A DNA stretch of 64,000 nt from Asanoa siamensis (GCF_016862555.1 NZ_BONE01000034.1:1-64000), one strand, 5' to 3'; numbered from the stretch's first letter, positions 35,373-44,223 are shown. Made by a program: numbers and translations. The notes: generated from the letters alone by a model not told the origin.

Positions 35373-36917
35373 GTGACAAACTGGCGTTCGGTGGGCCAGT
35401 ATCTCGATATGGCACTTCCGGAAGGATGGGTGGCCGCACCCGATCCCCAGCAACGCGAAGGCGGTCAGGCTCACGTTCACAAGGTTGTACGCCGGGACGC
35501 GAAGGGCGAAGGCCGCTACTATGCGCTTAAACTCTTAAAGAACACGAAGAACGCTGCTCGCAATGTTCGATTTCAGCGTGAAATTACGATCATGGGCAGG
35601 CTTTCGGCGAACGGGCTCGCGGTACCGCCTGTGATAGCTCATGACATGACGGCTGTCCGGCCATTTTTTGTAACTCCATGGTACGCGAACGGCACCTTGG
35701 AGGAGATGATCAAGAATCAGAGCTTCTTCGGCGATCCTGCCTCTGGGCTTCGTATTCTTGTGTCAATAGCCGAGGCGTTGCACGGGATACACAGTCATGG
35801 CTACGCCCATCGCGACTTGAAACCGTCGAATTTGCTCTTGGACGACAATAACAGGGTACTGGTCGCCGATTTCGGCCTGGTTCTTAGCGCTGAAGATGTA
35901 GCTGATCGGCTGACCGAGACCGCCGAGGCTATAGGATCTCGGCTATACATTGCACCAGAGAACGAGTCGGGCGTGAATGTCGAAGTTGATCAGCGCCCCG
36001 CCGATTTCTATGCCTTCGCTAAGGTTGCCTACGCTGTCCTTACGGGCCGATCTCCCCGCGCGGGTATGACCCAGCTCGATGCCGGATATCGCATTGAACA
36101 GCTGGCTGATCCAGCACTCCTCCCACTGTCTGGATTACAGTTCGATCTACTCAACCCGGATCCCAGAGCTCGGCTGCAGGACTGGCAGATTGTGATTGCC
36201 GACCTAAGGGCAGTGATAGGGCGTATAGAAGGAACAGAGGTCCTCGATGTCGGCGCCTCAGACCTGGTAGAAGTGGTTAAAAGGGCTGCGCGCGACTATG
36301 GCGCGTCCACAGAAGCATTGGCGCACAACCGGAACCGTGAAATAGAAGCGAACCGACGAGAGTTCTGCAACGAGTTCAGGGGAGCGCTTAGTAGAGGGTT
36401 TCATGCTTGGGGTACGGCCGTTAGCGAAATAGCTCAACCGTTGGGTGGCGCGTTAGAGGTGCACTGCTCGAACGGAGGTAAAAACCTTCGCGAAGTTATG
36501 ACGCTTCCCGAAATGGGCGTGTGGCCAGAAATCAAGAAGATCCCTCAAGCCTCCGAACCGAGTGGTGAATTTGGGTTTGGGTACAGCGACGGTAGCAATG
36601 CGCTGTTCGTAATTACTCGAAACCCCCCGGAGGGAAACGAGTCTCTTCAGTTGGGCGCGTATGCGCTTTTTTCAAACGAAGATCAGTTGTGGCTCCTCCG
36701 TGTTCCAGTACTTCAGATCGTGCGCTCAGGCCGGTTATTGGTTAGCATCCCGGCGGACTTGCTTTCGCGTTACGGCAAAGTTGATGGGCCATATAGACTG
36801 CGTAGCGCGGCTTCACTCGGTGCCGCAGAGCAGTTTGGTGACGCCACGGCCAGGGCTGGGTTAGAGATTCTGACTGAAGTTCTCCAAGGAACAAGGGACC
36901 ATCTCAAGCCTGCATGA
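35373..36917 (+). CDS. Serine/threonine protein kinase with a novel C-terminal region
   Basis: A 514-residue eukaryotic-like kinase. The Gly-rich loop is in EGGQAHVHKV near residue 30, the ATP lysine in YYALKLLK (K53), the catalytic loop is HRDLKPSN at 146-153 and DFG at 166-168, followed by RLYIAPE as the activation-segment APE. So the kinase looks active. After about residue 280 comes a coiled region (SLVEVVKRAARDY, HNRNREIEANRREFCNEFR) and a 230-residue domain I do not recognise; no transmembrane segment, unlike receptor-type actinobacterial kinases. GTG 35373 lacks a Shine-Dalgarno; ATG 35409 is an alternative. Lower-GC cargo beside an AAA-Toprim gene. Confidence 0.87.
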   Translation: MTNWRSVGQYLDMALPEGWVAAPDPQQREGGQAHVHKVVRRDAKGEGRYYALKLLKNTKNAARNVRFQREITIMGRLSANGLAVPPVIAHDMTAVRPFFVTPWYANGTLEEMIKNQSFFGDPASGLRILVSIAEALHGIHSHGYAHRDLKPSNLLLDDNNRVLVADFGLVLSAEDVADRLTETAEAIGSRLYIAPENESGVNVEVDQRPADFYAFAKVAYAVLTGRSPRAGMTQLDAGYRIEQLADPALLPLSGLQFDLLNPDPRARLQDWQIVIADLRAVIGRIEGTEVLDVGASDLVEVVKRAARDYGASTEALAHNRNREIEANRREFCNEFRGALSRGFHAWGTAVSEIAQPLGGALEVHCSNGGKNLREVMTLPEMGVWPEIKKIPQASEPSGEFGFGYSDGSNALFVITRNPPEGNESLQLGAYALFSNEDQLWLLRVPVLQIVRSGRLLVSIPADLLSRYGKVDGPYRLRSAASLGAAEQFGDATARAGLEILTEVLQGTRDHLKPA

Positions 36918-37128
36918 ATTGCTGATTGGTCACGCCCCACGCGACGTTCTTCCCGCGGTGGGATCGATTGCGGCTTCAGGCAATGGGCATGCCATTCGTT
37001 GTGGCGACAGGCCTGCCGCGGCTGACCTCCTGCATCACTTGCCTCGCCGGTTAAGCACTGGTCGGGTGTGCACGAGCCCCCAATAGAGGCCATTGCGAGG
37101 TCGATCGGTCCGCTTCTACCATGTACGC

Positions 37129-38604
37129 GTGGACTCACATGGCAACGACCGACGCGCGAGGATCTGGAATCGCCTTTCAACGTCACCTGCGCCAGTGGAG
37201 ATAATCCAACTCCGCATCGTTGAGTCTGCGGTTTTCGAAGAGCAAGTCATCGACCTTGGGCGTGCAACTGTCTTTGTGGGCAATCACGGAACCGGGAAGA
37301 CTCTACTGCTTCGTCTGGTCCAGGCTGTTTTCGGCTATACCGTCCATGCGCCGCCATTCGTCGGAAATCGAAAGTATTCTGATCCGGCCGAGAGGCCGCT
37401 CACCGGGATCGTAGAAGTAACGGTGAGATCGGACAGCAAGCTTCTGAAAAGAACTGTGGACCTGGGCCTTCTGGAAGAAGAGCGCTGGGAGATATGGAAC
37501 GACACTATTGCTTCGGACGTATGGCCTCAGTTTGTCAGTTCGGTTCAACTTGCGGCAGACTTCGCCTACTACTACCAGGAACTAAGGCTCCCGCCTAGGA
37601 CTGAGGAGAAAAGGGCGTACTCCGCTGCTGAACTGTCGGCTCTGCGAAATATACTTGGCCGTAGTTATGACGCCGCGACTGTTTACAGCGTACCCCTCGA
37701 CACCGACCCAGAAGCGGCGGACGACTTCTATCCGAGGCCATATTTTGAAGGCGTTATCAGCTCTCAGACCGTTGGTAGCGAGACGTTGAGTCTGGGCGAG
37801 ACATGGGTTCACCGAGTATTCTGGGAAATCGATAGGCTCTCCCCGGGATGCGTGATCCTCCTTGACGAGCCGGAATCGTTTCTTGCCGTTAGGGGTCAGC
37901 GTCCGTTCGCTGATGAGGTTGCGCGACAGGTGCTTTCGCGTAACCTTCAACTCTTGATTGCAACGCACTCGTCGGAAGTGCTGTCGCGTTTCATTCCCTC
38001 CCAGATCCGTATCTGCATGCGGGGACCGACGGGAAAGCTTCGGGTCGTGACGCCACAATCGATGGAGCAAGTCTATTCTGCGATACGAATCGCACCTCCC
38101 CTGAAGTACCTCATCTTGGTCGAGGATGATTTTGCTGCTGTGATACTAAAGATAATCCTTGCAGAGGTCGGCGGCTTCTTGTCGACCGTTGAAGTCCTTC
38201 CGGTCCACGGAAAGGACAATGTTATTGCTGCATGTCGAATACTGTCCCCTTCAAAAAGGGTCACCTTTTTTGGGGTGTTGGATGCAGACCAGAGGACTAC
38301 CGTCGAGCCCACTGGCAACTTGTCGTTTCTGCCCGGTTCACACGATCCTGAACGTGAGCTGCTGCTGTTTGTCGCTGGCCATGTCGCGGAAATTGCAACA
38401 CTGCTCGGCCGTTCGGAAGACGAAATCGCGGCCGCATTGGAGAATTGCCTTTTCCTCGAACATCAGTATCAATTTGTGGGCATGGCTGCGGCGCTGACGA
38501 TGGATTCTCACTATTTGGCCAGTACCTTGGCCAAAGCGTGGCTAGGTGACCCGCAGATTCGAGCGCAGGCGGCGCGACTGTGTAATGACCTGCCCGAGCT
38601 GTAG
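37129..38604 (+). CDS. AAA ATPase with C-terminal Toprim-like domain (OLD-type)
   Basis: A protein of about 490 aa. The N-terminal ABC-type ATPase has Walker A GNHGTGKT (about 51-58), signature LSLGET, Walker B VILLDEPESF (about 241-250) and the switch histidine in ATHSSEV. The C-terminal part has Toprim-like residues: LILVEDDFAAVIL (acidic Glu near 332) and GVLDADQR (DxD near 385). That is the order of OLD-family nucleases used against phages. It lies 211 bp after the kinase, same strand. The start is uncertain: TTG 37093, GTG 37129 and GTG 37195 are possible and none has a strong ribosome site. A joint function with the kinase is inferred. Confidence 0.8.
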   Translation: MDSHGNDRRARIWNRLSTSPAPVEIIQLRIVESAVFEEQVIDLGRATVFVGNHGTGKTLLLRLVQAVFGYTVHAPPFVGNRKYSDPAERPLTGIVEVTVRSDSKLLKRTVDLGLLEEERWEIWNDTIASDVWPQFVSSVQLAADFAYYYQELRLPPRTEEKRAYSAAELSALRNILGRSYDAATVYSVPLDTDPEAADDFYPRPYFEGVISSQTVGSETLSLGETWVHRVFWEIDRLSPGCVILLDEPESFLAVRGQRPFADEVARQVLSRNLQLLIATHSSEVLSRFIPSQIRICMRGPTGKLRVVTPQSMEQVYSAIRIAPPLKYLILVEDDFAAVILKIILAEVGGFLSTVEVLPVHGKDNVIAACRILSPSKRVTFFGVLDADQRTTVEPTGNLSFLPGSHDPERELLLFVAGHVAEIATLLGRSEDEIAAALENCLFLEHQYQFVGMAAALTMDSHYLASTLAKAWLGDPQIRAQAARLCNDLPEL

Positions 38605-38849
38605 GCAAGCGGCCATCTGGGCAATCCCAGATTCGGGCATATCGGTTCTCTCCCAACGCGTGCTAAGCCGGACGCGGTCATCGTGAGCGTGGGGGCGTAC
38701 AGACCTAACGTGACGGGCGGCGTGGCCTAGAGTGACCCCGGCGTTTCCCTTCGAAGGGGCGCGCCAATTAGCACAAAACGCTCCAGTCGCCGTAAGGGCG
38801 CCGGAGCCTGCCTCACTACGGACGGCGAACGGGGATAGACTCGCGGGCC

Positions 38850-39455
38850 GTGGGTTGGGTTGAGGGTGTCGTCACGGTCGCAACGGGATGGGCTTGGCCG
38901 ATCGTTGTCTTGGTCGCCGTAATTTTGCTTAAGAACGAAATAGGCAGGCTCATCGCCCGCCTGACCCGGTTCGCCGGCGTCGGAGTTGAGGTGGACTTTG
39001 GTGACCAAGTCGAAGCTGTGAGCGACCTCGCCGACGCCATCACCGCCGAGGCGCCGGATGAGTTGCCCGAACCAATTGAGGGACCCCCCCTTACCCCGCG
39101 GCCGACCTTGACAGACCTCGTGGCCGAGGCCGAGATTCATCCCGTAGGCGCCATTGTTCGCGCCTGGAACGTCGTCGAAGCGCGAATCGCTGAACTGGCC
39201 CCACCGGATAGCACCATCATAAAGGCGGCAGGGATGGCGGTCAGCGCAAGAAACGCCCGGATGGTGCTCAAGATGCTGAGCGGTATGGGGCTGATTAGCT
39301 CCGATCTGTACCAGCTGGGTCGCCGTCTTTCAGATTTGCGCAATCAAGTGGTGCACGGAGATGTCACTCCGACGAAGAATGAGGCAGCGGATTTTGTTAC
39401 CGCGACGTGGCGGCTCGCATCTGAACTGTCGAAACTGGAGCCAATTGTTTCCTGA
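38850..39455 (+). CDS. Membrane-anchored HEPN-like protein
   Basis: A 201-residue protein with one N-terminal transmembrane helix (VVTVATGWAWPIVVLVAVIL), a charged spacer and a helical cytosolic domain. The domain carries LSDLRNQVVHGDV near residue 163, the Rx4H pattern (R164, H169) of HEPN/DUF4145-type domains. GTG 38850. It is the second HEPN-like gene in the cargo; its anchor suggests a sensor at the membrane. Whether it has RNase activity or is a structural HEPN cannot be told. Confidence 0.72.
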   Translation: MGWVEGVVTVATGWAWPIVVLVAVILLKNEIGRLIARLTRFAGVGVEVDFGDQVEAVSDLADAITAEAPDELPEPIEGPPLTPRPTLTDLVAEAEIHPVGAIVRAWNVVEARIAELAPPDSTIIKAAGMAVSARNARMVLKMLSGMGLISSDLYQLGRRLSDLRNQVVHGDVTPTKNEAADFVTATWRLASELSKLEPIVS

Positions 39456-39973
39456 CCGTCGGAGAACGGCGGCCGGTGGTACGGCTGCGTCGACCGTTCG
39501 GTAAACGTTCCTGCGTCTGGTACCACTGCTGGCCCCAGGCTAGTTGCGCAGCCCTCGTGGTCGGCGCGACGCCCAACTCGCGTCGGGGCTTTGCGCGAAC
39601 ACCCGACCAGCACGCTGGACGGTGAGTTCACCACTATGACGGCGTCGGGACGACTAGATGTCGCGGGACGTCTCTGGAGTTGTAGTCCCTGAGCACGCGT
39701 GCTTTCGCGACTCTTTGGCAGTCGGGTCCCCACCGCCCCAAGTGGGGAGATCCCGTTGATGGGCCCCGGCCGTCCGCGACAGAGAGCCTCCGGGCGGCCG
39801 GGCGTATCTCGGCGGTTGGCCGTCGAGCTGCTTGGGCGCATCGGGCGGGTGCGTGTCGCTGCGGCTCCGACGGTACGGATCGAGAATCGTGACTGTTCCG
39901 CCCGACAAAGCTGCCGTTCCGGGCCTGACGAGGTAGTCCGTCGTGAGCCCGACCAAAGACGAGGAGGTTTGTT
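39456..39973. other. Gene-poor stretch in the element
   Basis: About 518 bp without a supported gene. Open frames on both strands (for example 39654-39956 minus) have no ribosome site and Arg/Pro/Thr-rich translations typical of non-coding GC-rich DNA. A GAGGAGG site near its end belongs to the next gene. Confidence 0.45.
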
Positions 39974-40258
39974 ATGAAAGCGGACCACCCAAGCTGGTGC
40001 GCTAGCTACGAGCCGTATGGCGTCGGTCACCGCTCGAACGCGGCGCACGCATCCAGTGCGACCGACCTGGTCGACGTCCGCCTGACTCTGCTTGACCTCG
40101 CGGAGGAAACCGGGCTACCGATCATCATGATCGACTTTCTTGCGGACGGCGAGGCAGAGTCTCACGTGCTCCCTCTCGACCAGGCTGTCTTGGTGGAACA
40201 AGCCATCCGCTCGTTGATAAACCTGCATGAGGAAACAAGCGCAAGCCGTTCGCGGTGA
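39974..40258 (+). CDS. Small actinobacterial element protein (DUF6907-like)
   Basis: A 94-residue protein with an N-terminal HPSWCASYEPYGVGHRSNAAH motif that may bind metal, then a strand-rich middle and LPLDQAVLVEQAIRSLINLH helix. The pattern resembles the DUF6907 proteins that are common on Streptomyces elements. ATG 39974 with GAGGAGG 7 nt upstream. Function unknown. Confidence 0.7.
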   Translation: MKADHPSWCASYEPYGVGHRSNAAHASSATDLVDVRLTLLDLAEETGLPIIMIDFLADGEAESHVLPLDQAVLVEQAIRSLINLHEETSASRSR

Positions 40259-40290
40259 CTCGACCAGGCGAGTGTCGGTGCGCGTTGGCC

Positions 40291-41040
40291 TTAGTCAGGG
40301 ACGCTCGGAGCGGCTCTAGCCGCTGACCATACGCGCTCGAACGAGTCCAAGTAGGACGCAACTATGCCGTCCATCCGGAGTGCCTTCAGGTGTAGGACCG
40401 GCGCGTGCGCGCCCGGGCGGCCGTAGACGTGAGTATTGACGAGCAGTTCTTCGTCCGCCCGGAAGATTGAGTTGTAGAGGACCGTGTCATGGAACCGGAT
40501 CCATGCACCGGGCTCGTCGATCAGCGGTCGAAAGCCGACCAGAGCTGTCCGGATCCGGGCGCTCATGCCATCGCCAATACCTTCTTCGTTCCCTCGGCGC
40601 ACGACGTTTTGACCATCAGGTTGTCCGAGCGCGATCCGCACACGCACTCCCGTGCGCGCCTTCTGGCGGAGTATGTGGGGGATCGACGCGTCCTCGGCCA
40701 GAAATAGGGCACTGTACGCCAGCACGTCGATCTCCCGTTTGGCGCTGCTGACGAGACGTGCCCAAGTGTCAGTCGGTACGGCCGACCGATGCGGATAGAT
40801 GATCAGGACTTCGTCGGCGATTCTGGCGGGTTGTTTTGCTGGGGGCAGGTCCGGCCAGAGGTCGTGTGATGCCCATCCGGTTAGCCTCGCGAGCGCATCA
40901 CGGCGTCTCGGATACGGCATTCGGCCTGTCATCCACCGCTGCACGGTCTTCGGATCAACGCCGAGTCGTGCGGCGGCGTCGATGGCGTCGAGGCCGGCGC
41001 TGCGCAGTGCGCGTGCAAGCGGACCGTTCACAGAGCCCAT
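40291..41040 (-). CDS. HTH regulator with PLD-like C-terminal domain (DUF5919-like), copy 1
   Basis: A 249-residue protein. Residues 5-45 form an XRE-type helix-turn-helix (AGLDAIDAAARLGVDPKTVQ followed by RWMTGRMPYPRRRDALARLTGW). The C-terminal domain has IIYPHRSAVPTDTWARLV, VLAYSALFLAED, GVRVRIALGQPDG and FHDTVLYNSIFRADEELLVN, matching the DUF5919 pattern. The last block aligns with a phospholipase D HKD motif but lacks its Lys and Asp, so it is probably a non-catalytic sensor. ATG 41040. Divergent from a small gene and an HD-domain hydrolase. A paralogue lies at 42919-43662. Confidence 0.8.
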   Translation of the reverse strand: MGSVNGPLARALRSAGLDAIDAAARLGVDPKTVQRWMTGRMPYPRRRDALARLTGWASHDLWPDLPPAKQPARIADEVLIIYPHRSAVPTDTWARLVSSAKREIDVLAYSALFLAEDASIPHILRQKARTGVRVRIALGQPDGQNVVRRGNEEGIGDGMSARIRTALVGFRPLIDEPGAWIRFHDTVLYNSIFRADEELLVNTHVYGRPGAHAPVLHLKALRMDGIVASYLDSFERVWSAARAAPSVPD

Positions 41041-41137
41041 CGTATCGAAGAAGTCCCAAGACGTCCCTACCGTGTGGTTCACCGTCCGCTACGAAAAGTG
41101 AAGACTCGGGGCTGATTCGAGACGACAGGAGCACACG

Positions 41138-41386
41138 ATGGCGAGCGGCGATCGCGGGACGGCGGCTGGCGCGCAGGTGTCGGCCGACCGGCTCGCGTTG
41201 GCGCTCGAGGATGTGGGCTTCGATGTTGGTCAGGAGTTCAGCACGCTCCACGACACCGTCGGCCGGCACGGTTTAGCAGTCGTTCGTCTCGGTGACATCG
41301 GGCCAGCTACGGCCGATCGGCTCGCGCTCGTTCTGTCCCGGGCCGCGGAGCGCGGTATCACCCTTGCCGAGGAGGCCGACAGGTAG
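41138..41386 (+). CDS. Small hypothetical protein, 82 aa
   Basis: Acidic, helical small protein (VSADRLALALEDVGFDVGQE, then GPATADRLALVLSRAAERG). No family recognised. It is divergent from DUF5919-like regulator 1 and 46 bp upstream of an HD hydrolase, with which it is probably co-transcribed. ATG 41138. Confidence 0.65.
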   Translation: MASGDRGTAAGAQVSADRLALALEDVGFDVGQEFSTLHDTVGRHGLAVVRLGDIGPATADRLALVLSRAAERGITLAEEADR

Positions 41387-41432
41387 ATCCAGCAGACACC
41401 CGCGCGCCGAGCGCGTTCGCTAGCCTGTCCAC

Positions 41433-41981
41433 GTGGAGGCGGCTGAACGTGCGCGGGACCTTGCGCGCCTTCTGCTGGCCGAGTCGCTGCCGCGTCGCTG
41501 GTCGCACAGTCAGGGCGTGGGGCGTAGGGCCGAAGCCGTCGCTCATCTGGTTGGCGATCAGGCCGAAGCTCTGGTGCGCGCAGCCTGGCTCCATGACGTG
41601 GGCTATGCGCCAGACTTGGTGCGCACCGGACTGCATCAGCTCGACGGTGCGCGGTATCTGCGCGACGTTGCCCAAGTCGACAGCCTTGTGTGTCGCCTCG
41701 TTGCACACCACTCCTGCGCCGCTATCGAGGCGCGTAACCGGGACCTGGCCGAGCAGCTCCTCGCCGAGTTTCCCGAAGTCGACGGACTGGTTGCCGACGC
41801 GCTCACCTACGCGGACATGACCACGAGTCCGGATGGCGGTCCGGTCGACGTTGACCAGCGCCTTGCGGAGATCCTTTCGCGGTATGGCAGCGGCGATGTC
41901 GTCGCGGAGTCGATCCGTGAGGCGAGTCCGAGGATCATTGGCTCAGTCCACGCGATACGAGCGCTGTTCAGCGCCGCGTAG
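41433..41981 (+). CDS. HD-domain phosphohydrolase
   Basis: A 182-residue metal-dependent phosphohydrolase. The first His of the fold is in RRWSHSQGVGRRAEAVA, the HD pair in RAAWLHDVGYAPDL near residue 53, further His in CRLVAHHSCAA, and the final Asp in ALTYADMTTS. This is the order HxnHDxnD typical of nucleotide or nucleoside phosphohydrolases. GTG 41433. It sits on an integrative element between two pseudo-PLD regulators and a Nudix gene, which suggests a shared nucleotide-related role. Confidence 0.85.
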   Translation: MEAAERARDLARLLLAESLPRRWSHSQGVGRRAEAVAHLVGDQAEALVRAAWLHDVGYAPDLVRTGLHQLDGARYLRDVAQVDSLVCRLVAHHSCAAIEARNRDLAEQLLAEFPEVDGLVADALTYADMTTSPDGGPVDVDQRLAEILSRYGSGDVVAESIREASPRIIGSVHAIRALFSAA

Positions 41982-41983
41982 GG

Positions 41984-42448
41984 TCAATCGCGGTCATCGT
42001 CGGCACGCTTCAACGTGCCCTGCTCGTCTCGGGTCCAGCGGCGGCCGGCGCTGTCCTGAAACTCGATCTGCACGGGCTCGGGCTCGACGTAGGAGCGCAG
42101 CCATTCGTGTGGTGCGGGGCGCGTGACGGTCTGCCCCGGTGGCGCCAGACCAACGAACTCCGAACCGTGCTCCTCACCCTCGTGGGCGGGCAACGGCAAC
42201 TCGACGTCGTAGATGGGCATGGCGCTCGCGTTGTGGATGTGGAACGCGAGCTCGCGCTTACCGTCCACCGTCCGCACGGCCTCTACCCACGCGCTGATCC
42301 GTTCGGCCTGGCCCCGGCGCTCGTCCTCGACGCGAGAGGCTTCACGCCGCAACTCGCGGCGCAGCAAGGAGAGTCCGAGGAGCAGAGCACCGACGGTGCC
42401 GATAGCGGAGAAGACATCCGCGGCGGCACCGATCGCGTCGCTATCCAA
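41984..42448 (-). CDS. Membrane-anchored hypothetical protein, 154 aa
   Basis: One N-terminal helix (DVFSAIGTVGALLLGLSLL) followed by a basic coil (RRELRREASRVEDERRGQAE) and a small beta domain (LAFHIHNASAMPIYDVELPL) typical of proteins of unknown function in actinomycete genomes. The start is a TTG at 42448 that overlaps the stop of the Nudix gene by 8 bp, indicating coupling. Convergent with the HD gene. Confidence 0.65.
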   Translation of the reverse strand: MDSDAIGAAADVFSAIGTVGALLLGLSLLRRELRREASRVEDERRGQAERISAWVEAVRTVDGKRELAFHIHNASAMPIYDVELPLPAHEGEEHGSEFVGLAPPGQTVTRPAPHEWLRSYVEPEPVQIEFQDSAGRRWTRDEQGTLKRADDDRD

Positions 42449-42917
42449 TGTGGATCACATCAGGCGAGTTGAGGAACTGGTTGATTCTCATCCGCATGGA
42501 GCGATCCATCGGTAGTGACGCGGCATCGCCCGGGGTCGTCCATCGGACTTCTGCCGACTCGGCACTCGGCGTCGGACTACCGCCGGTCGACCGGGCTGCG
42601 AACACTATCGAGCACTCTTGCCGGACTTCGCCGTTGCTCGTGTAGAGCAGGACGTGCTTCGGGTCTGTGTAGATGCCGACGATGCCGGTGATCTCGACGT
42701 GCACGCCGGTTTCCTCCAACGTTTCGCGCACTGCCGTGTCCGGGAGCGACTCGCCTAGGTCCATCGCTCCGCCAGGCAGTGCCCAGTTCTCGTTGTCCGA
42801 CCGGCGAATGAGCAGCAAGTCGCCTGCTTCGTTCACGACTACGACGTTCGCGGACGGTACGAGGCTGTTCGCTGCCGGTGCCTCGGGATCGTCATAGAAG
42901 TCGATCCGCCTGGCCAC
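42441..42917 (-). CDS. Nudix hydrolase
   Basis: A 158-residue Nudix hydrolase. The Nudix box GGAMDLGESLPDTAVRETLE followed by ETGV is complete at about residues 48-71. The following HVEITGIVGIYTDP and TTPGDAASLP are typical of nucleotide-sugar or dNTP-cleaning members. GTG 42917; it overlaps the small membrane-anchored gene and starts 2 bp after the stop of regulator 2. Nudix genes are frequent cargo of actinomycete integrative elements. Confidence 0.9.
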   Translation of the reverse strand: MARRIDFYDDPEAPAANSLVPSANVVVVNEAGDLLLIRRSDNENWALPGGAMDLGESLPDTAVRETLEETGVHVEITGIVGIYTDPKHVLLYTSNGEVRQECSIVFAARSTGGSPTPSAESAEVRWTTPGDAASLPMDRSMRMRINQFLNSPDVIHIG

Positions 42918-42918
42918 G

Positions 42919-43662
42919 CTAGCTGTCCCATTCCAGCGGCTTGGCGCCCATCCAGACGCGCTCGAAGCTCTCCATGTACGTGCTTACCACGCTGCCGCCT
43001 GCGACTGCGCGGAGCTGCATCACTGGCGCGCTCGACGCGGGTAGCGCGTAGATGTGCGAGTTCACGAGCAACTGGTTGTCCGCGCGGTAGATCGAGTTGT
43101 AGAGGACGGTGCGGTGCAAGCGGAACTCGATCCCCTCGACATCACGTAGCGGACGGTAGAGGGCGATCGCGTTCCTGATCCGTGCCGCCTGGAGGTCGTC
43201 GACCTCTTCGTCCAGGCCACGCTGCGCAACGACATCGCTGGCGGGGTCGCCGAGCAGGATGCGCACGCGCGCACCGTCGTCGGCTTTCCTGCGGAACACG
43301 CGCAGGATGCCCGCATCCTCGGGGATGAACAAGCCGCTGAACACGAGAACGCCGATCTCGTCCTCAGCGGTGTCGAAGAAGTTCCGCCAGAGGTCCGTTG
43401 GCACCGTCCAGCGGTGCGGGAAGATGTTGATGATCTCGCTTTCGCTGGCGTTCGCGACCTGGTCGCGAGTCAGGGCGTCGGGCCATAGATACGCCTCGTC
43501 CACCCCGAGATGTGCCGCGACCGCGTACCGATGCCGTCGATACGGCGTGCGGCCGTTGATCCACCGCTCGACGCTCTTCGGATCGACGTTCAACGTGGTC
43601 GACAGATCGAAGGGCGTGACGCCACGTTCGAGCATCGCGGTGCGTAGTCGATCGTTCGCCAT
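42919..43662 (-). CDS. HTH regulator with PLD-like C-terminal domain (DUF5919-like), copy 2
   Basis: A 247-residue paralogue of the protein at 40291-41040: XRE-type HTH (LRTAMLERGVTPFDLSTTLN, then VDPKSVERWINGR) and a C-terminal domain with INIFPHRWTVPTDLWRNFFD, VLVFSGLFIPEDAG and LHRTVLYNSIYRADNQLLVN. The H-x-T in place of H-x-K again argues against phospholipase activity. First gene of a unit with the Nudix hydrolase (1-bp gap) and a membrane-anchored protein. ATG 43662. Confidence 0.8.
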   Translation of the reverse strand: MANDRLRTAMLERGVTPFDLSTTLNVDPKSVERWINGRTPYRRHRYAVAAHLGVDEAYLWPDALTRDQVANASESEIINIFPHRWTVPTDLWRNFFDTAEDEIGVLVFSGLFIPEDAGILRVFRRKADDGARVRILLGDPASDVVAQRGLDEEVDDLQAARIRNAIALYRPLRDVEGIEFRLHRTVLYNSIYRADNQLLVNSHIYALPASSAPVMQLRAVAGGSVVSTYMESFERVWMGAKPLEWDS

Positions 43663-43822
43663 CGTCTCCCCAGTCAAGACGTCTTGCGACCGCACCACCC
43701 TAGGCGAGACATCTCTGACACGTCCAGCCACGACCTGATTACGTCCCGTCGATTCGCCGCACTCTCGATGGCAGCCGATGCGCCAAACGCATTCGGCACC
43801 ACCCGAGAGGAGGGGATCAACG

Positions 43823-44032
43823 ATCACACCAGACAGCCAGGCCGCGGAACCGATCTGTCCCTGCGGTGCCCAACTCGATGCGGAGCACCCGACCCTGTGC
43901 CGCAAGTGCGTTGCCCGTCAGCGCTGGAACCGGCGACACCGACCACGCCTGAGCAACACCGACCTTGACCCCGCCAGCCGAGTACGGCGCCGCCGGTCCA
44001 ACCGCCGCGAATCGCACGGCGGCACGCGGTGA
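43823..44032 (+). CDS. Small zinc-finger-like element protein, apparently starting at ATC
   Basis: A 69-residue protein: CPCGAQLDAEHPTLCRKC is a CxCx..CxxC zinc ribbon, followed by a basic tail (RRRSNRRESHGG). Similar small proteins precede spd/tra genes in actinomycete elements. There is a strong AGGAGGGG at 43808-43815, and 9 nt after GGAGG lies ATC (43823) where a start should be. No ATG or GTG is correctly placed; the only upstream ATG (43778) precedes the ribosome site. The gene overlaps the next GTG by 4 nt. Confidence 0.65.
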   Translation: MTPDSQAAEPICPCGAQLDAEHPTLCRKCVARQRWNRRHRPRLSNTDLDPASRVRRRRSNRRESHGGTR

Positions 44033-44223
44033 CCATCGCCGTATCCGCTGTGTTCCTGCTCGGCGTGTTCGTCTATCTGCTTTGGCGGTACGCCCGGCTC
44101 CCGCTCTGGCAGGCCGCGATCTGCGCCGCGTTCGGGTACTACCTCGCGTCGTCCTCGATCGGACCCGAGATCGGGAACGGCCTGCGGTCCGTGGCCCGGT
44201 TCATCGCGGGGCTGGACCTCTGA
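44029..44223 (+). CDS. Small membrane protein of the element
   Basis: 64 residues with two hydrophobic segments (IAVSAVFLLGVFVYLLW and LWQAAICAAFGYYLASSSIG). The GTG start overlaps the stop of the zinc-finger-like gene; the SpdB-like gene starts 1 bp after its stop. Probably a spread (Spd) protein in plasmid-type conjugation; sequence gives no further clue. Confidence 0.75.
   Translation: MTIAVSAVFLLGVFVYLLWRYARLPLWQAAICAAFGYYLASSSIGPEIGNGLRSVARFIAGLDL

Noticed and set aside
39654-39956. 100-codon minus-strand frame in the gene-poor part of the element
   Set aside because: No ribosome site, Pro/Arg/Thr-rich translation, and no resemblance to a known protein.
40291-43662. Active phospholipase D nucleases in the two HTH proteins
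   Set aside because: The HKD motif lacks its Lys and Asp in both copies, so catalysis is unlikely.
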